Part shown: positions 26,367 to 36,542 of the stretch, one piece after another
Numbering within the stretch: the first letter of the stretch is position 1
How the letters are laid out: each line of letters opens with the position of its first letter
NCBI RefSeq assembly: GCF_000934545.1
Contig: NZ_CP010554.1
Coordinates: 2,480,001 to 2,544,000, forward strand
From: Rugosibacter aromaticivorans
GTDB lineage: Bacteria; Pseudomonadota; Gammaproteobacteria; Burkholderiales; Rhodocyclaceae
DNA length: 64,000 bases
Reading direction: 5' to 3'
Translations under genes and position numbers: made by a program
The notes under the pieces: model-generated
Seen by the model: the letters and a program-made list of their open reading frames with translations, nothing else
Database searches by the model: none
Told to the model about the DNA's origin: nothing

Positions 26367-27545
26367 ATGATGTCATCACCCAAACCATCACCCAACTTCG
26401 CTAACGAAACCACCGCACCACGCGCTATTGCTGTGTGGCTGCTCGTCTGTTGCGCCATGGTTTTCGCCACGCTCATGATTGGCGGTATTACACGGCTCAC
26501 GCACGCGGGGCTATCCATTGTTGAATGGCAACCGTTGGTCGGCGCGTTACCGCCGCTAACCGAAGCCCATTGGCAAGAGCTGTTTGCCAAATACCAGCTC
26601 ACGCCAGAGTTTCGTCTGCGCAATCACGACATGACACTCGCGGGATTTCAATTCATTTTCTGGTGGGAATGGGCGCATCGGCTATCTGGACGGCTCATCG
26701 GGCTGGTCTTTTTTGTGCCCTATGTCTGGTTTCTTATCCGAGGCCAACTGCGCGGACCCCTGGCGTGGAAGGTGCTTGGGTTTTTCGTCCTCGGCGGGCT
26801 GCAAGGTGCCATGGGCTGGTACATGGTGAAAAGCGGTCTGGTAGATGACCCCCACGTCTCACCCTATCGGCTGGCTGCACACTTGGGACTGGCGTTCCTC
26901 ATTTTCGGGTTGATGCTCTGGACAGCGCTGGGCCTTTTGCAACCGCGCCGCCGTTTTAGCGCCGTCCCCCAGGAGGACTTTCCAGAGACGGCTCTGCCCA
27001 ACAGCGGGTTCAAACATTTCCTGCGGTCAGATTCAAAGCTTCGCGGCATATCACCAGCGCCAGCGCCGTGCGTCCCTTCGGAAACTTTTACGCGCCGCCT
27101 GGGTGTCGCACTCATAGCGCTGGTATTTCTCATGGTGCTCTCGGGTGCGCTCGTCGCCGGCATCCATGCGGGCTTGGCCTACAACACCTTTCCGCTGATG
27201 AATGGGTTTATTGTGCCACCAGAAACGTTTCAGCTAGAACCCCTCTGGCTGAACTTTTTTAGCAACATGGCCACCGTACAGCTGGATCATCGCCTGATTG
27301 CCTGGACATTGCTGGGAGTCATTCCGTGGTTTGTCTGGCGTGTCAGGAGCGAATCGCCCTCTGCCCGCCCTGCCGCTGCATTGCTCCTGGTTTGGTTGGG
27401 TGTTCAAGCAGGTCTAGGCATCAGCACCTTGCTGCTGCGCGTGCCCGTGCCGCTGGCAGCGGCACACCAAGCCGGAGCGATGATCCTGTTCGGCCTCGTG
27501 CTATGGGTCAATCACGCGATTCGACGCGCGCATCGAACTATTTAA
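26367..27545 (+). CDS. ctaA: Heme A synthase (COX15/CtaA type 2)
   Basis: 392 aa with about eight membrane segments. Heme-ligand histidines are visible in GGITRLTHAGLSIVEWQP, EWAHRLSGR, YRLAAHLGL, LDHRLIAW and AAAHQAGA; the GGLQGAMGWYMVKSGL block is typical. It oxidises heme O to heme A for cytochrome c oxidase. The loop between the two four-helix halves (about residues 200-234) is encoded by a ~100-bp sequence that also occurs between gap and pgk, an apparent repeat insertion that keeps the frame. Start ATG at 26367, 4 bp after the moaC stop. Confidence 0.94.
   Translation: MMSSPKPSPNFANETTAPRAIAVWLLVCCAMVFATLMIGGITRLTHAGLSIVEWQPLVGALPPLTEAHWQELFAKYQLTPEFRLRNHDMTLAGFQFIFWWEWAHRLSGRLIGLVFFVPYVWFLIRGQLRGPLAWKVLGFFVLGGLQGAMGWYMVKSGLVDDPHVSPYRLAAHLGLAFLIFGLMLWTALGLLQPRRRFSAVPQEDFPETALPNSGFKHFLRSDSKLRGISPAPAPCVPSETFTRRLGVALIALVFLMVLSGALVAGIHAGLAYNTFPLMNGFIVPPETFQLEPLWLNFFSNMATVQLDHRLIAWTLLGVIPWFVWRVRSESPSARPAAALLLVWLGVQAGLGISTLLLRVPVPLAAAHQAGAMILFGLVLWVNHAIRRAHRTI
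26965..27067 (+). repeat. ~100-bp dispersed element inside ctaA
   Basis: It begins CGTCCCCCAGGAGGACTTTC and includes GACGGCTCTGC, then GGGTTCAAA, and TTCAAAGCTTCGCGGCATAT followed by CACCAGCGCC. The same modules in the same order occur at 41399-41483 between gap and pgk. The right end is the reverse complement of the common repeat core. Confidence 0.75.
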
Positions 27546-27567
27546 CGATTGAACTAACGATTGAACC

Positions 27568-28137
27568 TTACTCGTAGCGAATCTCGATAACTTCCAGCTC
27601 ACGCACACCGCCCGGGCTTGCAAAGCGCACCGCATCGCCCTCGCGCGCCTTGAGCAAAGCGCGCGCCAGGGGTGAAATCCAGCTAATGAGCCCCGCGCCT
27701 GGGTTGGCCTCATCAATGCCTACAATCTTATACGTTGCCTCGCTGCCATCGACATCACAGACGACAACCGTCGCCGCAAAAAATACCTGGTCGCGATTTT
27801 CCTGTGCAGCCGGATCGACGACCACAGCTGAATCCAGGCGCTTGCTCAAAAAGCGGATCCGCCGATCAATCTCGCGCAACCGCTTTTTGCCGTAAATGTA
27901 ATCGCCATTTTCCGAACGATCCCCATTGCCTGCCGCCCACGACACCACCTGCACAATGCTCGGCCGCTCAACCTTGACCAACTGCTCAAACTCAGCGCGC
28001 AAGGTGGCGTAACCTGCTACCGTCATGTAATTTTTGGTGCCTGCCGGCAGCTTGGCGGCCCCCACGCCCGCTTCATCCTCCTCGTCCTCGCCGGCATCCT
28101 CGCCTGCTGGGGCTTCCCTGACAAATGCCTTGTTCAT
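27568..28137 (-). CDS. greB: Transcript cleavage factor GreB
   Basis: 189 aa. After an acidic N-terminal tail (EDAGEDEEDEAG), the coiled-coil domain begins LPAGTKNYMTVAGYATLRAE, with GDRSENGDYIYGKKRLREID as the signature region and acidic tip. The C-terminal FKBP-like domain includes GIDEANPGAGLISWISPLAR. GreB rescues backtracked RNA polymerase by stimulating transcript cleavage. It converges with ctaA, 22 bp apart. Confidence 0.94.
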   Translation of the reverse strand: MNKAFVREAPAGEDAGEDEEDEAGVGAAKLPAGTKNYMTVAGYATLRAEFEQLVKVERPSIVQVVSWAAGNGDRSENGDYIYGKKRLREIDRRIRFLSKRLDSAVVVDPAAQENRDQVFFAATVVVCDVDGSEATYKIVGIDEANPGAGLISWISPLARALLKAREGDAVRFASPGGVRELEVIEIRYE

Positions 28138-28327
28138 GCGTTGGCTACTCCTGCCATTCTAAAAATCACCAACCGGCATCTTAAAGCATGCCCTACACAA
28201 TATGCTCACCAGCGATCCCCGTGGCCACTACTGGAAACTATCCACAGCCTGTTTTAACAGAAATAGCTAGCGATCCTGCCGCAGTTTCTCGCAACAAGCG
28301 GCATGCCAAGCCGCTACTATTTGCTGC

Positions 28328-28696
28328 ATGACGACGCAAATAAAGCTTTACGAAGAAATCAGCACTTTGTCTCAGCGCATGGTCAACGCAGCGCAAGCGA
28401 ACGACTGGGATCGTCTGGTCGAGCTAGAGCGCCGGGTCGCCACGCTGCGTAATGAGCTGATCGCCAGTGATGCCAGCCTGGCACTGAGCACGCCTGAGCT
28501 GTTACACAAGCAAGGTCTCATTCAACAGATACTCGAAGATGATGCAGAGATTCGCCGCCACACCGAGCCGTGGATGGAGCGAGTGCGCCATTTCCTGGGA
28601 ACGCAAAAACCTCACCCCGCTGCCTCACGTGCAACGCGGCACAGCGCTTCAGCCCAAACAGACAATCCTCGCACGTCCCGAGAAAAAAGCACCTAA
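28328..28696 (+). CDS. FliT-like flagellar chaperone family protein
   Basis: 122 aa, almost entirely helical: MTTQIKLYEEISTLSQRMVN, NDWDRLVELERRVATLRNEL, then QILEDDAEIRRHTEPWMERV. This is the layout of FliT-type export chaperones, which bind the filament-cap protein FliD. A basic, disordered tail ends it. It stands alone, with no other flagellar gene in the window, so the functional link is by family only. Confidence 0.65.
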   Translation: MTTQIKLYEEISTLSQRMVNAAQANDWDRLVELERRVATLRNELIASDASLALSTPELLHKQGLIQQILEDDAEIRRHTEPWMERVRHFLGTQKPHPAASRATRHSASAQTDNPRTSREKST

Positions 28697-28795
28697 CCCT
28701 GCTTAAAATTGACTATTTGTAGTTAATTTATGTCTATCTCCGATAAACACGCCCTCTCATCCAAGGATTGCGCAGAGAGTCTTTGAGTTACCCGG

Positions 28796-29617
28796 CTACT
28801 TTGCCTTTTCCGGCTTTTGCGCTTGAGCCTTGAGCGCTGCTTCGTAAAGTGGCATTACTTCGGGAAGATGTTTTTCAATTTCCTTGACCCGATTCTGGCC
28901 GGCTGGATGGGTGGATAGCAGCTCCAACGGTTTACTGTTATTCGCTTCTATCATTTTTTGCCATAACGTCACCCCGGCGCGAGGGTTAAACCCGGCGCGG
29001 GCAATCAGATCAAGCCCGACCACATCGGCTTCGGTTTCATCGTTCCGCGAAAACTTGAGCGACAACAAATTGCCGCCAAAGCGAAACGCATCGGTATACC
29101 GCCCGCCACCCAATAATCCACCCAAAACGCCTGCGCCTAATTGCGTCAACTGGCCTTTGGCAATGCGTGCGCGCGCATGCTCGCGTAACGCGTGGGCGAT
29201 TTCGTGCCCCATAACCATCGCTGCTTCATCATCGGTTAACTTGAGCGTATTGAGTATGCCGGTATAAAACGCAATCTTGCCACCCGGCATGCAGAACGCA
29301 TTGATTTGCTGCGAACTCAGCAAAATCACTTCCCACGGCCATTGCTGCGCCCGCGAATTGAAGCGGTCCGCCAATGGAATAATCCGTGCAGCAATCGCTC
29401 GCAAGCGCCGCACTTGTGGATCACTATCCGGCATCAACTCGCCCTTGGCGGCGGCTTGCTGTTTGATTTGTTCATATTCAGCCACAGCGGATTGTTCAAT
29501 TTCGCCTGCAGGCACCAAATTTCGCAGGCGGGAAGCTTTACCCACATTAACGCCATCGGCCCACGCTGGCAGGGTAAAAACGAGACTGCACAAAAGAATC
29601 AGTAGGCGTTGCCTCAT
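28796..29617 (-). CDS. Periplasmic M48 family metalloprotease (LoiP/YcaL-like)
   Basis: 273 aa. A signal peptide (LLILLCSLVFTLPAWAD) is followed by NAFCMPGGKIAFYTGILNTL, the zinc motif MGHEIAHALREH, and a second glutamate in NDETEADVVGLDLIARAGF, ending with the THPAGQNRV block. This is the short M48 form without TPRs, as in LoiP/YcaL. It overlaps rdgC by 4 bp (ATGA), so it is co-transcribed behind it. Confidence 0.88.
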   Translation of the reverse strand: MRQRLLILLCSLVFTLPAWADGVNVGKASRLRNLVPAGEIEQSAVAEYEQIKQQAAAKGELMPDSDPQVRRLRAIAARIIPLADRFNSRAQQWPWEVILLSSQQINAFCMPGGKIAFYTGILNTLKLTDDEAAMVMGHEIAHALREHARARIAKGQLTQLGAGVLGGLLGGGRYTDAFRFGGNLLSLKFSRNDETEADVVGLDLIARAGFNPRAGVTLWQKMIEANNSKPLELLSTHPAGQNRVKEIEKHLPEVMPLYEAALKAQAQKPEKAK

Positions 29618-30513
29618 TCACTCTCCCCGCCCAGCGCCTTGGTTAAATGCGCCAGCAGTTGCTCCAGATTGCCACACATCAAGCTAAAGTTAGCCGCAAA
29701 CAAATCATCCGCATTCTCGGCCTGCCGTTCAGCGTCTTCTTTCAGGATATCAAGAAAGGCAAGCCGTTTGATTTGTAGCTGCTCAGTCAAGGTGAAAGAA
29801 ACACGATCTTGCCAGGTCAGACTCATGCGGGTCACGGTTTTGCCTGCCACGATATGATTACGCACATCGTCGCTGTCCAGGTTATGCCGGACATACCGCA
29901 CGGCAGCGCGCTCTTCTGCCGCGGCACGCAACTCGCAGTCACGGTCGATAGAAAAGCTGCCCGGGGCTGCGCCCTCTGCCAACCACTGCGTCATGGCTGT
30001 TGCGGGTGCCAGCTTTGTTTTAAGCAGGCTCAATGGCAAGTCACCGAGCGATAATTTAAGCTGCTCGATCGCTTCGTCAGCACGTTGGCTTGATGCGGCA
30101 TCCACCACCAGCCAACGGTTTACCGGGTCAATCCAAAGATAGGTCAGACCGCGTTTGGCAAAGGCGCGCGGAAGCAACTCCAGCGTCATTTGCTCGATCA
30201 CTTCGCGCACCTGCTTACGTCCCGGTTTGTAGCCTTGTGCAGCTTCAATATCCACGAGTTTGGCTTGTGCATATTGGCGCACTACGGCCGCGGGCAGCAA
30301 CTTTTGCTCCACGCCGAGCGCGATCAGTTGCTGCTTTTGCTGGGTAAATACCAGCTCACCCTCTTCGCCACGCGGTGGCACCCAGCCACGTGCAATCTGA
30401 TCGGTTGCGCCACACCCGACAAACAATCCGCGGGTAAGTGCAGTGGCTAAATCTGCGCTGGAATACTGCCAAGCATCAGCAAGACGGAAAATCTGAAGGT
30501 TACGAAACCACAT
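29614..30513 (-). CDS. rdgC: Recombination-associated protein RdgC
   Basis: 299 aa beginning MWFRNLQIFRLADAWQYSSA, the characteristic RdgC opening (MWFRNLxxYRL). It continues with GWVPPRG, KQVREVIEQMTLELLPRAF and LYLWIDP-type text. RdgC forms a ring around duplex DNA and limits RecA access. The length is near the family norm of about 300 aa. Confidence 0.95.
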   Translation of the reverse strand: MWFRNLQIFRLADAWQYSSADLATALTRGLFVGCGATDQIARGWVPPRGEEGELVFTQQKQQLIALGVEQKLLPAAVVRQYAQAKLVDIEAAQGYKPGRKQVREVIEQMTLELLPRAFAKRGLTYLWIDPVNRWLVVDAASSQRADEAIEQLKLSLGDLPLSLLKTKLAPATAMTQWLAEGAAPGSFSIDRDCELRAAAEERAAVRYVRHNLDSDDVRNHIVAGKTVTRMSLTWQDRVSFTLTEQLQIKRLAFLDILKEDAERQAENADDLFAANFSLMCGNLEQLLAHLTKALGGESE

Positions 30514-30589
30514 GGCAAAGACGCACGAATATTTTTGGAGGGGGTGGATTTTACGCAGGCGCCGTTGAAAAAACGAAATGGCGCTGGCG

Positions 30590-31207
30590 TTATTCTTTCA
30601 TCACATCTGCACCGGCAGGCGGCGTAAAGCGGAAGAGGCTGGCCGCTAACGACGGATTCACTTCAAAGCGATCAAAGCGTAACAGGCTGATTTGGCCAAA
30701 GCTGTCGCTAATTTCCATACTCACCGGCTGATTCGCCTTAAAGCCAATTTTCACAAGCTCAAAACTGGCCTCCCCCGTGCGCGATGTGGCCTCGATAAAC
30801 TCGATGCCATCAACGGCCGGTGCTTCCTTTAGCACAAAATTCTTCTCTATGTCTTGCCCCGCCAATAGCGCAGCAGGGCTGGCACCCAGGGCCGTTCCCA
30901 CTTTTTTGATAGCCACCTGATTCAGTTCGGGGTCAAAACTCCAGAGCTGGACGCCATCGCTCACCAGCAGTTGCGGATAGGGCTTTTCATACGACCAGCG
31001 GAACTTTCCCGGCCGTTGCATGAAAAAACTGCCGCTGGATTGCTGTGGCTTGCGGCCTGATTTACTCACAACACTCTGACTAAACGTGCCGCGTGCACTC
31101 GCCGTGTGCGCGACAAAATATTTCAATTGATCAAGACCGGCAGCAATGGATACAGACGCAAAACCGGTGCTGCAAAGCGCACAAAAAACATAGAGGAGTT
31201 TTTTCAT
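30590..31207 (-). CDS. lolA: Outer-membrane lipoprotein carrier protein LolA
   Basis: 205 aa starting MKKLLYVFCALCSTGFASVS with signal cleavage near SIAAGLDQL. The blocks ARGTFSQSV, GSFFMQRPGKFRWSYEKPYP and LLVSDGVQLWSFDPELNQV are diagnostic of LolA, which ferries lipoproteins from LolCDE to LolB. I prefer the ATG at 31207, where the signal peptide starts, over a TTG 18 nt upstream. In many betaproteobacteria lolA lies next to ftsK; here the alkylation-repair genes separate them. Confidence 0.94.
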   Translation of the reverse strand: MKKLLYVFCALCSTGFASVSIAAGLDQLKYFVAHTASARGTFSQSVVSKSGRKPQQSSGSFFMQRPGKFRWSYEKPYPQLLVSDGVQLWSFDPELNQVAIKKVGTALGASPAALLAGQDIEKNFVLKEAPAVDGIEFIEATSRTGEASFELVKIGFKANQPVSMEISDSFGQISLLRFDRFEVNPSLAASLFRFTPPAGADVMKE

Positions 31208-31279
31208 GCTGCAATTATCGCTCAAGACTTTTTAAGTAGCCAGGATCGGGGACGCATACTTTCGTCTCCACCCCATAAA

Positions 31280-32200
31280 CTAACCTTCCAACGGCATTGC
31301 CCATAAATGGGCAGCGACCAATGCACGCCAGGGAGAAAAATCAGCCAGCCAATACTGTGCCCATTGTTCACTTATTTTTTCGTCAGATCTAAGCAATCGT
31401 TGCATTTTTCGCCGCACTGCAGCGTCACCATGTAGCGAACCATCAAGGAAACCAAACCCACGCAACAGCGCGTAGCTAACCGTCCAAGGGCCAATACCGT
31501 GCACCTCAAGCAATTGCCGACTCATTTCATCGGCTAGGGGTGTATCCACTATAGGCGCATTGACCCACGCATCGAGTGGCAGTCGATTTTGCTCAATGGC
31601 TTGACTCAGCACTATCAGCGTGCGGGCTTTTGCTTGCGAAAATCCAGCCCGCCGCAAAGCAGCCTCATCTATGCCAGCCATCTGGTGCGCATCCGGGTAA
31701 CACCACAAGCCGCCGGTATGCTGCACCCCAACGGTCTGAATGAGTTTTCGTCGCACAGAAACTGCGGCATTTACGCTGATCTGTTGTCCCGTAATCGCCC
31801 AAGTCAGCGCTTCGAATGGCGTCGCGGTTAGCGGAACACGCAGTCCGGGGTGGCCAGCAATCAGTGAGCCAAGTTGTCGATGATGTCGATAGTGCTGCTC
31901 AAAATCTTCGATTGCTTGCGTCAAGCCGAGCATTCTCCGCACCATGCTTGCCATGCGTATCAGCGCATCCGTTTCATTTTTAATCAGTCCATCAATAGCG
32001 AGCCCTATCGTTGCATGCCGATCATGAAATTGGATATTCAAGCAGGCGGGATGCCCTTGCCACATCAACCCCTTGAGCAGTAAATCTTCCGCCACCCGCT
32101 CGGCGATCATCTGAATATCGCGGCGGTGGAAATCCAACACATCGTCCCGACGAAAATTGTCGGGCAGTTTGACAGTGCAAGAGAGGTTTGTCGTCTTCAT
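31280..32200 (-). CDS. alkA: DNA-3-methyladenine glycosylase II (AlkA)
   Basis: 306 aa. The helix-hairpin-helix motif is LLEVHGIGPWTVSYALLRGF, followed by LDGSLHGDAAVRRKM, in which the aspartate of GDAAVRR is the expected catalytic residue. FEALTWAITGQQISVNAA is the preceding family block. It removes alkylated purines. It overlaps alkB by 4 bp and is the last gene of ada-alkB-alkA. Confidence 0.93.
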   Translation of the reverse strand: MKTTNLSCTVKLPDNFRRDDVLDFHRRDIQMIAERVAEDLLLKGLMWQGHPACLNIQFHDRHATIGLAIDGLIKNETDALIRMASMVRRMLGLTQAIEDFEQHYRHHRQLGSLIAGHPGLRVPLTATPFEALTWAITGQQISVNAAVSVRRKLIQTVGVQHTGGLWCYPDAHQMAGIDEAALRRAGFSQAKARTLIVLSQAIEQNRLPLDAWVNAPIVDTPLADEMSRQLLEVHGIGPWTVSYALLRGFGFLDGSLHGDAAVRRKMQRLLRSDEKISEQWAQYWLADFSPWRALVAAHLWAMPLEG

Positions 32201-32859
32201 CCAGCCTGGCGAAACGTCAGGTTGATGCGCGCATCGCCAAGCAGGGGATGGCAGCCCGCCTTGAGTGGTTGCACGCCGTGATAACGCAACCGATCCTGCC
32301 CGCCCCAGACAAGGACGTCGCCGTGGATCAATGCCAGGCGTTGCGCCCGCTCCGTTCGCTTTGCCCCGCCGAGTAGAAAAACGGCAGGCAAGCCGAGAGA
32401 AACGGAAACGATGGGCGCGCGAAAATCGCGCTCATCCTTGTCTTGGTGTAGCGACATACGAGCACCCACTGCATAGCGGTTGATCAGGCAGGCATCCGGC
32501 GTAAAACTTGAAAACCCGGCTTGGATCGCCGCCGCTCGCGCCAGATTTGAAAATGAATCCGGCATCGGCGGCCAGCGATGGCTGCTCTGCGGATCAAACG
32601 ACGAATAGCGATAACCGGCGGTATCAGACAACCACCCCAAAGCTCCGCAGTTCGTCATGGCGACCGACATGGGGCGACCATCTACGATGACCATGTGGCG
32701 GAACGGCGACGTCTCAATGATGCGCGCCAAGTCAGCAAGGATTGCGGCAGCGTCAGTAGTGGCAAACCCGTGCAGTAGTACCGTTCCAGACCCTAGCCAC
32801 TCTGACCAGGGTTCGCGCGCACCATCCCGTCCAAATAGATCGCCGTTGACAGCATTCAC
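32197..32859 (-). CDS. alkB: Alkylated-DNA dioxygenase AlkB
   Basis: 220 aa from a GTG at 32859 that overlaps the ada stop (GTGA), with GAGG upstream. The Fe(II) ligands are in LHQDKDERDF and RYHGVQPL; the 2-oxoglutarate-binding RINLTFR (RxNxTxR) is C-terminal. PMSVAMTNCGALGW then YRYSSFDP forms the nucleotide-recognition region. It oxidatively reverses 1-methyladenine and 3-methylcytosine. Confidence 0.95.
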   Translation of the reverse strand: MNAVNGDLFGRDGAREPWSEWLGSGTVLLHGFATTDAAAILADLARIIETSPFRHMVIVDGRPMSVAMTNCGALGWLSDTAGYRYSSFDPQSSHRWPPMPDSFSNLARAAAIQAGFSSFTPDACLINRYAVGARMSLHQDKDERDFRAPIVSVSLGLPAVFLLGGAKRTERAQRLALIHGDVLVWGGQDRLRYHGVQPLKAGCHPLLGDARINLTFRQAG

Positions 32860-33926
32860 TGCGCGGCCTCTTTTTCGAGCAGAATGCGTTTGCGTTCGAT
32901 ACCCCATCGATAACCGGACAAATCGCCATTACTCCGCACGACGCGATGACAGGGAATCGCCACAGCCAACGTATTGGCGGCACAAGCCCCGGCCACAGCG
33001 CGAACCGCTTTGGGCGCGCCGATGCGGCGGGCGATGTCGGTATAGCTAACCGTCTGCCCCTCCGGAATATCCCGCAAAGCCTGCCATACGCGCTGCTGAA
33101 ACGCCGTGCCACGTATATCGAGCGGCAGGTCGAGGCCAAGCCGGGGGGCTTCAATAAAATTAATAACCTTAGCTACCAACTGCTCAAAATCAGCGTCACC
33201 AGCGATCAGCCGCGCAGCGGGGAAGCGCGCATGGAGATCGCGGGCTAACTTTTGCGCATCATCGCCCATCAAGATCGCGCAAATACCGCGCACACTTTGT
33301 GCGACCAAAATCACGCCGAGTGAGCATTTGCCGATGGAAAAACGAATGTCGTTATTAGCACCACCGGCGCGATATTCGCTCGGTGTCATGCCCAGCACTT
33401 GCGGAGATTCGCCGTAAAAGTGGCCACTTGAATTGTAGCCAGCGCTGTAGATTGCTTCGGTCACGCTGGCGCTATGCACCAGTTCCCGCCGAACCCGTTG
33501 CGCCCGATGTGCGGTTGCGTAGTTTTTGGGCGTCAGGCCGGTAATCGCTTTGAAAACACGGTGCAAGTGGTAAGTGCTCATACCCCCCTGTTGAGCAAGT
33601 TCGCCTAATGTCGGCGTTCGCTCGGCACACTCGATCAAACGACACAGTTCAGCAATTTTTTCAGCCTGTCGAATCGCCACCGACGGTTGATTCGGCTGGC
33701 AGCGTTTGCAGGGACGAAAACCAGCGCGCCCTGCCTCATCTGGTGTGTTGTAGAAAACCACGTTCTCGGGTTTGGCTCGCCGCGACGGGCAGCTTGGTCG
33801 ACAATAGACACCCGTAGTTTTGACTGCATAGACGAACGTCCCCTCGGCCGCCGGATCGCGCGTCATGACAGCTCTCCAGCGAGGGTCGCTCCGCGTTGTC
33901 ACGGCAAGTTCAGCTTGGCTGGTCAT
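32856..33926 (-). CDS. ada: Bifunctional Ada: methyltransferase and transcriptional activator
   Basis: 356 aa with the full three-part layout. The N-terminal zinc domain (GVYCRPSCPSRRAKPENV, FRPCKRCQP) carries the methyl-phosphotriester acceptor cysteine. A central AraC-type helix-turn-helix follows (LGELAQQGGMSTYHLHRVF). The C-terminal O6-methylguanine methyltransferase has AIPCHRVVRSNGDLSGYRWG. Methylation of the N-terminal cysteine turns it into an activator of its own operon. GAAAGGA precedes the ATG. An Ada box lies about 75-87 bp upstream. Confidence 0.97.
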   Translation of the reverse strand: MTSQAELAVTTRSDPRWRAVMTRDPAAEGTFVYAVKTTGVYCRPSCPSRRAKPENVVFYNTPDEAGRAGFRPCKRCQPNQPSVAIRQAEKIAELCRLIECAERTPTLGELAQQGGMSTYHLHRVFKAITGLTPKNYATAHRAQRVRRELVHSASVTEAIYSAGYNSSGHFYGESPQVLGMTPSEYRAGGANNDIRFSIGKCSLGVILVAQSVRGICAILMGDDAQKLARDLHARFPAARLIAGDADFEQLVAKVINFIEAPRLGLDLPLDIRGTAFQQRVWQALRDIPEGQTVSYTDIARRIGAPKAVRAVAGACAANTLAVAIPCHRVVRSNGDLSGYRWGIERKRILLEKEAAQ

Positions 33927-34000
33927 GTTTAGTCCTTTCGACTGCGCGTTGATGACTAGATCAACTGTAGTCGCATCATGAATTCATGACACTCCGAATC

Positions 34001-34013
34001 TTGCTTTCAAATT
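34001..34013 (-). promoter_or_regulatory. Ada box upstream of ada
   Basis: The minus strand reads AATTTGAAAGCAA, that is AAT-N6-GCAA, the methylated-Ada recognition sequence. It lies 75-87 bp before the ada ATG, where an activator site is expected. A 12-bp palindrome, CATGAATTCATG, lies between them at 33978-33989. Confidence 0.6.
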
Positions 34014-34042
34014 CGCTGGGGCTTGCCAAGGTTGACTGAGGT

Positions 34043-36355
34043 TTATTCAGAGCGCTCCGGGGCAATCACTTCACGGCCGCCGGCGTTATTCATCGGCGAA
34101 ACCAACCCGGCTCGTTCCATCGCCTCGATCATGCGCGCAGCACGGTTATAGCCGATGCGTAAATGGCGCTGCACGAGAGAAATTGAAGGACGACGGTTCT
34201 TGAGCACGATCTCGACGGCTTGGTCGTACATCGGGTCGGTCTCGGCATCATTATTCGCCGTATCACCAGCGCCGACTTCTTGTGCATCGGTTAGGCTGCC
34301 CACAAGAATTTCATCGATGTATTCGGGCGGGCCGATCTTCTTCAGATGTTCCACCACGCGATGCACTTCATCATCCGCGACAAATGCACCATGAACACGC
34401 ACAGGCAAGCCGGTGCCTGGCGGCAAGTACAACATATCGCCCTGCCCCAGCAACGCCTCGGCGCCCATCTGGTCGAGGATGGTGCGCGAATCGATCTTGC
34501 TCGACACCTGAAACGCAATGCGCGTCGGGATATTGGCCTTGATCAGGCCAGTGATGACATCCACGCTCGGCCGCTGGGTTGCCAGAATCAGATGGATACC
34601 TGCCGCACGCGCTTTTTGCGCCAGACGAGCGATCAGCTCTTCAACTTTTTTGCCTACCACCATCATCAGATCCGCCAGCTCGTCAATCACCACGACGATG
34701 TGCGGCATCGTGGTCAAGGGCTCGGGGCCCAGGTCTGTTTCTGCAGTCAGCGAGAACGGATTGGCAATATGCTCGCCTGCCTTTTGCGCGTCATTAATCT
34801 TGCTATTAAAGCTGGAGAGATTTCGCACACCCAGCGCCGACATCAGCTTGTAGCGGCGCTCCATTTCGCCGACACACCAGTTCAGGGCATTGGCCGCCTT
34901 GGTCATATCCGTCACCACCGGCGCCAACAGATGCGGGATGCCTTCATAGATCGACAACTCAAGCATCTTGGGGTCGATCATGATCAGGCGCACATCCTGC
35001 GGGCCAGACTTATAGACCAGCGAGAGAATCATCGCATTCACACCCACCGATTTGCCCGAGCCCGTGGTGCCGGCCACCAGCAGATGCGGCATTTTCGCCA
35101 GATCGGCCACCACCGGCTGGCCGCCGATGTCCTTGCCCAGCGAGATGGACAGTGGCGAATGCATGCCGTGATACGCCTGCGAGCCAATGATTTCGGATAG
35201 ACGCACGATCTGCCGCTTCGGATTGGGCAGTTCCAGCGCCATGCAGGATTTTCCGGGCACGGTTTCCACCACGCGAATCGACACCAGAGACAGTGCGCGC
35301 GCCAAGTCTTTGGCCAGGCCGACAATCTGGCTGCCCTTGACGCCAATGGCTGGCTCGATCTCATAGCGTGTCACCACCGGGCCGGGGTGGGCCGAGACCA
35401 CTTTGGCCGTGACATTAAAATCGGCCAGCTTGCGCTCGATCAGACGCGAGGTAAATTCCAGCGTCTCGGTTGAGGGCACATCCGCCGGGTTATGCGTGGG
35501 TTCTGTGAGTAAATGCAGCGGGGGTAACGCGCCACCTAGCGCATCAAAAAACAAGGCGGATTGGCGCTCCTTCTCAACCCGCGCAATCGCTTTGGGTGCC
35601 AGAGGAATATCCAACTCAACAGGCTCGATCTTGACCGGCGGCAACGGGTTCTCTTCAATCTTGCGGCGCTCAGTTTCCACGACCGCTTCGCGCTGATCCG
35701 CAACCTGCCGACCATAGCGCCGATCTTGCCACCGTTCCCTCAGCAGCTGGCCACCGGCCCAGGCAGATTCGAGCAAGGCGCCACACTTTTCAGCCACGCC
35801 CATCCACGAGGTGCCGGTAAACAAGCTAAATCCCACCATGATCAACACCAGCAAAACCAACGTGCCACCGTCAAAGCCGAGAAACTGTGCAGCAAACCGG
35901 CCAACTTCAAAACCCAGCATGCCCCCCGGCGCCAAAGGCAGCGCCAGCTTTGCGCTCCAGAAGCGCATCGCCTCCATGCCGGCGCTTGCCAGCAGCAACA
36001 CGCTAAAGCCGATGAGCGAGATGAACAAAGACCGCCGATCGCCATCAAACAAACGGCTCAGGCGGTGATAACCCCACGCCAGCAGAAAAAAAGGCAGGGC
36101 AGCGAACCACCAGGCGGACAAGCCAAACAGATACAACATCAGATCAGATAGCCAAGCACCCATCCGCCCACCCGGGTTTATCACCCGATCAACCGTCGCC
36201 GCATGCGACCAACCGGGATCTGCGGGATTAAATCCCCACAAAATGATGGCCAGATAGACCCCGCAGACCCCCACTAAAAGCCAGCGCGCTTCTTGCACCA
36301 GCAGCGCAATTTTTTCCGGCAGGGGTGGGGATGTCGTGGAGATTGATGTGTTCAT
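34043..36355 (-). CDS. ftsK: DNA translocase FtsK
   Basis: 770 aa. Four N-terminal membrane segments (about 20-170) precede a short linker and the RecA-like motor with Walker [17 protein letters not shown] and Walker [13 protein letters not shown]. The C-terminal winged-helix gamma domain is [20 protein letters not shown] then [20 protein letters not shown]. It pumps chromosome ends through the septum toward KOPS/dif. Between motor and gamma domain (about residues 690-700) the text [12 protein letters not shown] is encoded by a dispersed-repeat copy. Start ATG at 36355; an earlier in-frame codon only adds six residues. Confidence 0.96.
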   Translation of the reverse strand: MNTSISTTSPPLPEKIALLVQEARWLLVGVCGVYLAIILWGFNPADPGWSHAATVDRVINPGGRMGAWLSDLMLYLFGLSAWWFAALPFFLLAWGYHRLSRLFDGDRRSLFISLIGFSVLLLASAGMEAMRFWSAKLALPLAPGGMLGFEVGRFAAQFLGFDGGTLVLLVLIMVGFSLFTGTSWMGVAEKCGALLESAWAGGQLLRERWQDRRYGRQVADQREAVVETERRKIEENPLPPVKIEPVELDIPLAPKAIARVEKERQSALFFDALGGALPPLHLLTEPTHNPADVPSTETLEFTSRLIERKLADFNVTAKVVSAHPGPVVTRYEIEPAIGVKGSQIVGLAKDLARALSLVSIRVVETVPGKSCMALELPNPKRQIVRLSEIIGSQAYHGMHSPLSISLGKDIGGQPVVADLAKMPHLLVAGTTGSGKSVGVNAMILSLVYKSGPQDVRLIMIDPKMLELSIYEGIPHLLAPVVTDMTKAANALNWCVGEMERRYKLMSALGVRNLSSFNSKINDAQKAGEHIANPFSLTAETDLGPEPLTTMPHIVVVIDELADLMMVVGKKVEELIARLAQKARAAGIHLILATQRPSVDVITGLIKANIPTRIAFQVSSKIDSRTILDQMGAEALLGQGDMLYLPPGTGLPVRVHGAFVADDEVHRVVEHLKKIGPPEYIDEILVGSLTDAQEVGAGDTANNDAETDPMYDQAVEIVLKNRRPSISLVQRHLRIGYNRAARMIEAMERAGLVSPMNNAGGREVIAPERSE
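34256..34281 (-). repeat. Dispersed repeat copy inside ftsK
   Basis: The minus strand reads AGAAGTCGGCGCTGGTGATA followed by CGGCGA and is read in the frame VGAGDTA. It lies in the flexible linker before the gamma domain. Confidence 0.75.
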
Positions 36356-36542
36356 ACGGGCGAATAGAAGCAAAGGGATGCGTCAACGCATACCCGGCAA
36401 GGTAAAAGAAACGCTTCATTATGGCCTAGTAGCATGGAGGGGTAAAGCCTGCCAGAACGTTAGTCAGAACACCTTTCCAACCTGTTATTCAAGCGCCGCG
36501 CGCACTCATGCTGCACACACGCTTGCACCTTGCCTGCACGTT

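Noticed and set aside
31207..31225. Longer lolA start at a TTG 18 nt upstream
   Set aside because: It puts extra residues before an otherwise standard signal peptide; no ribosome site supports it.
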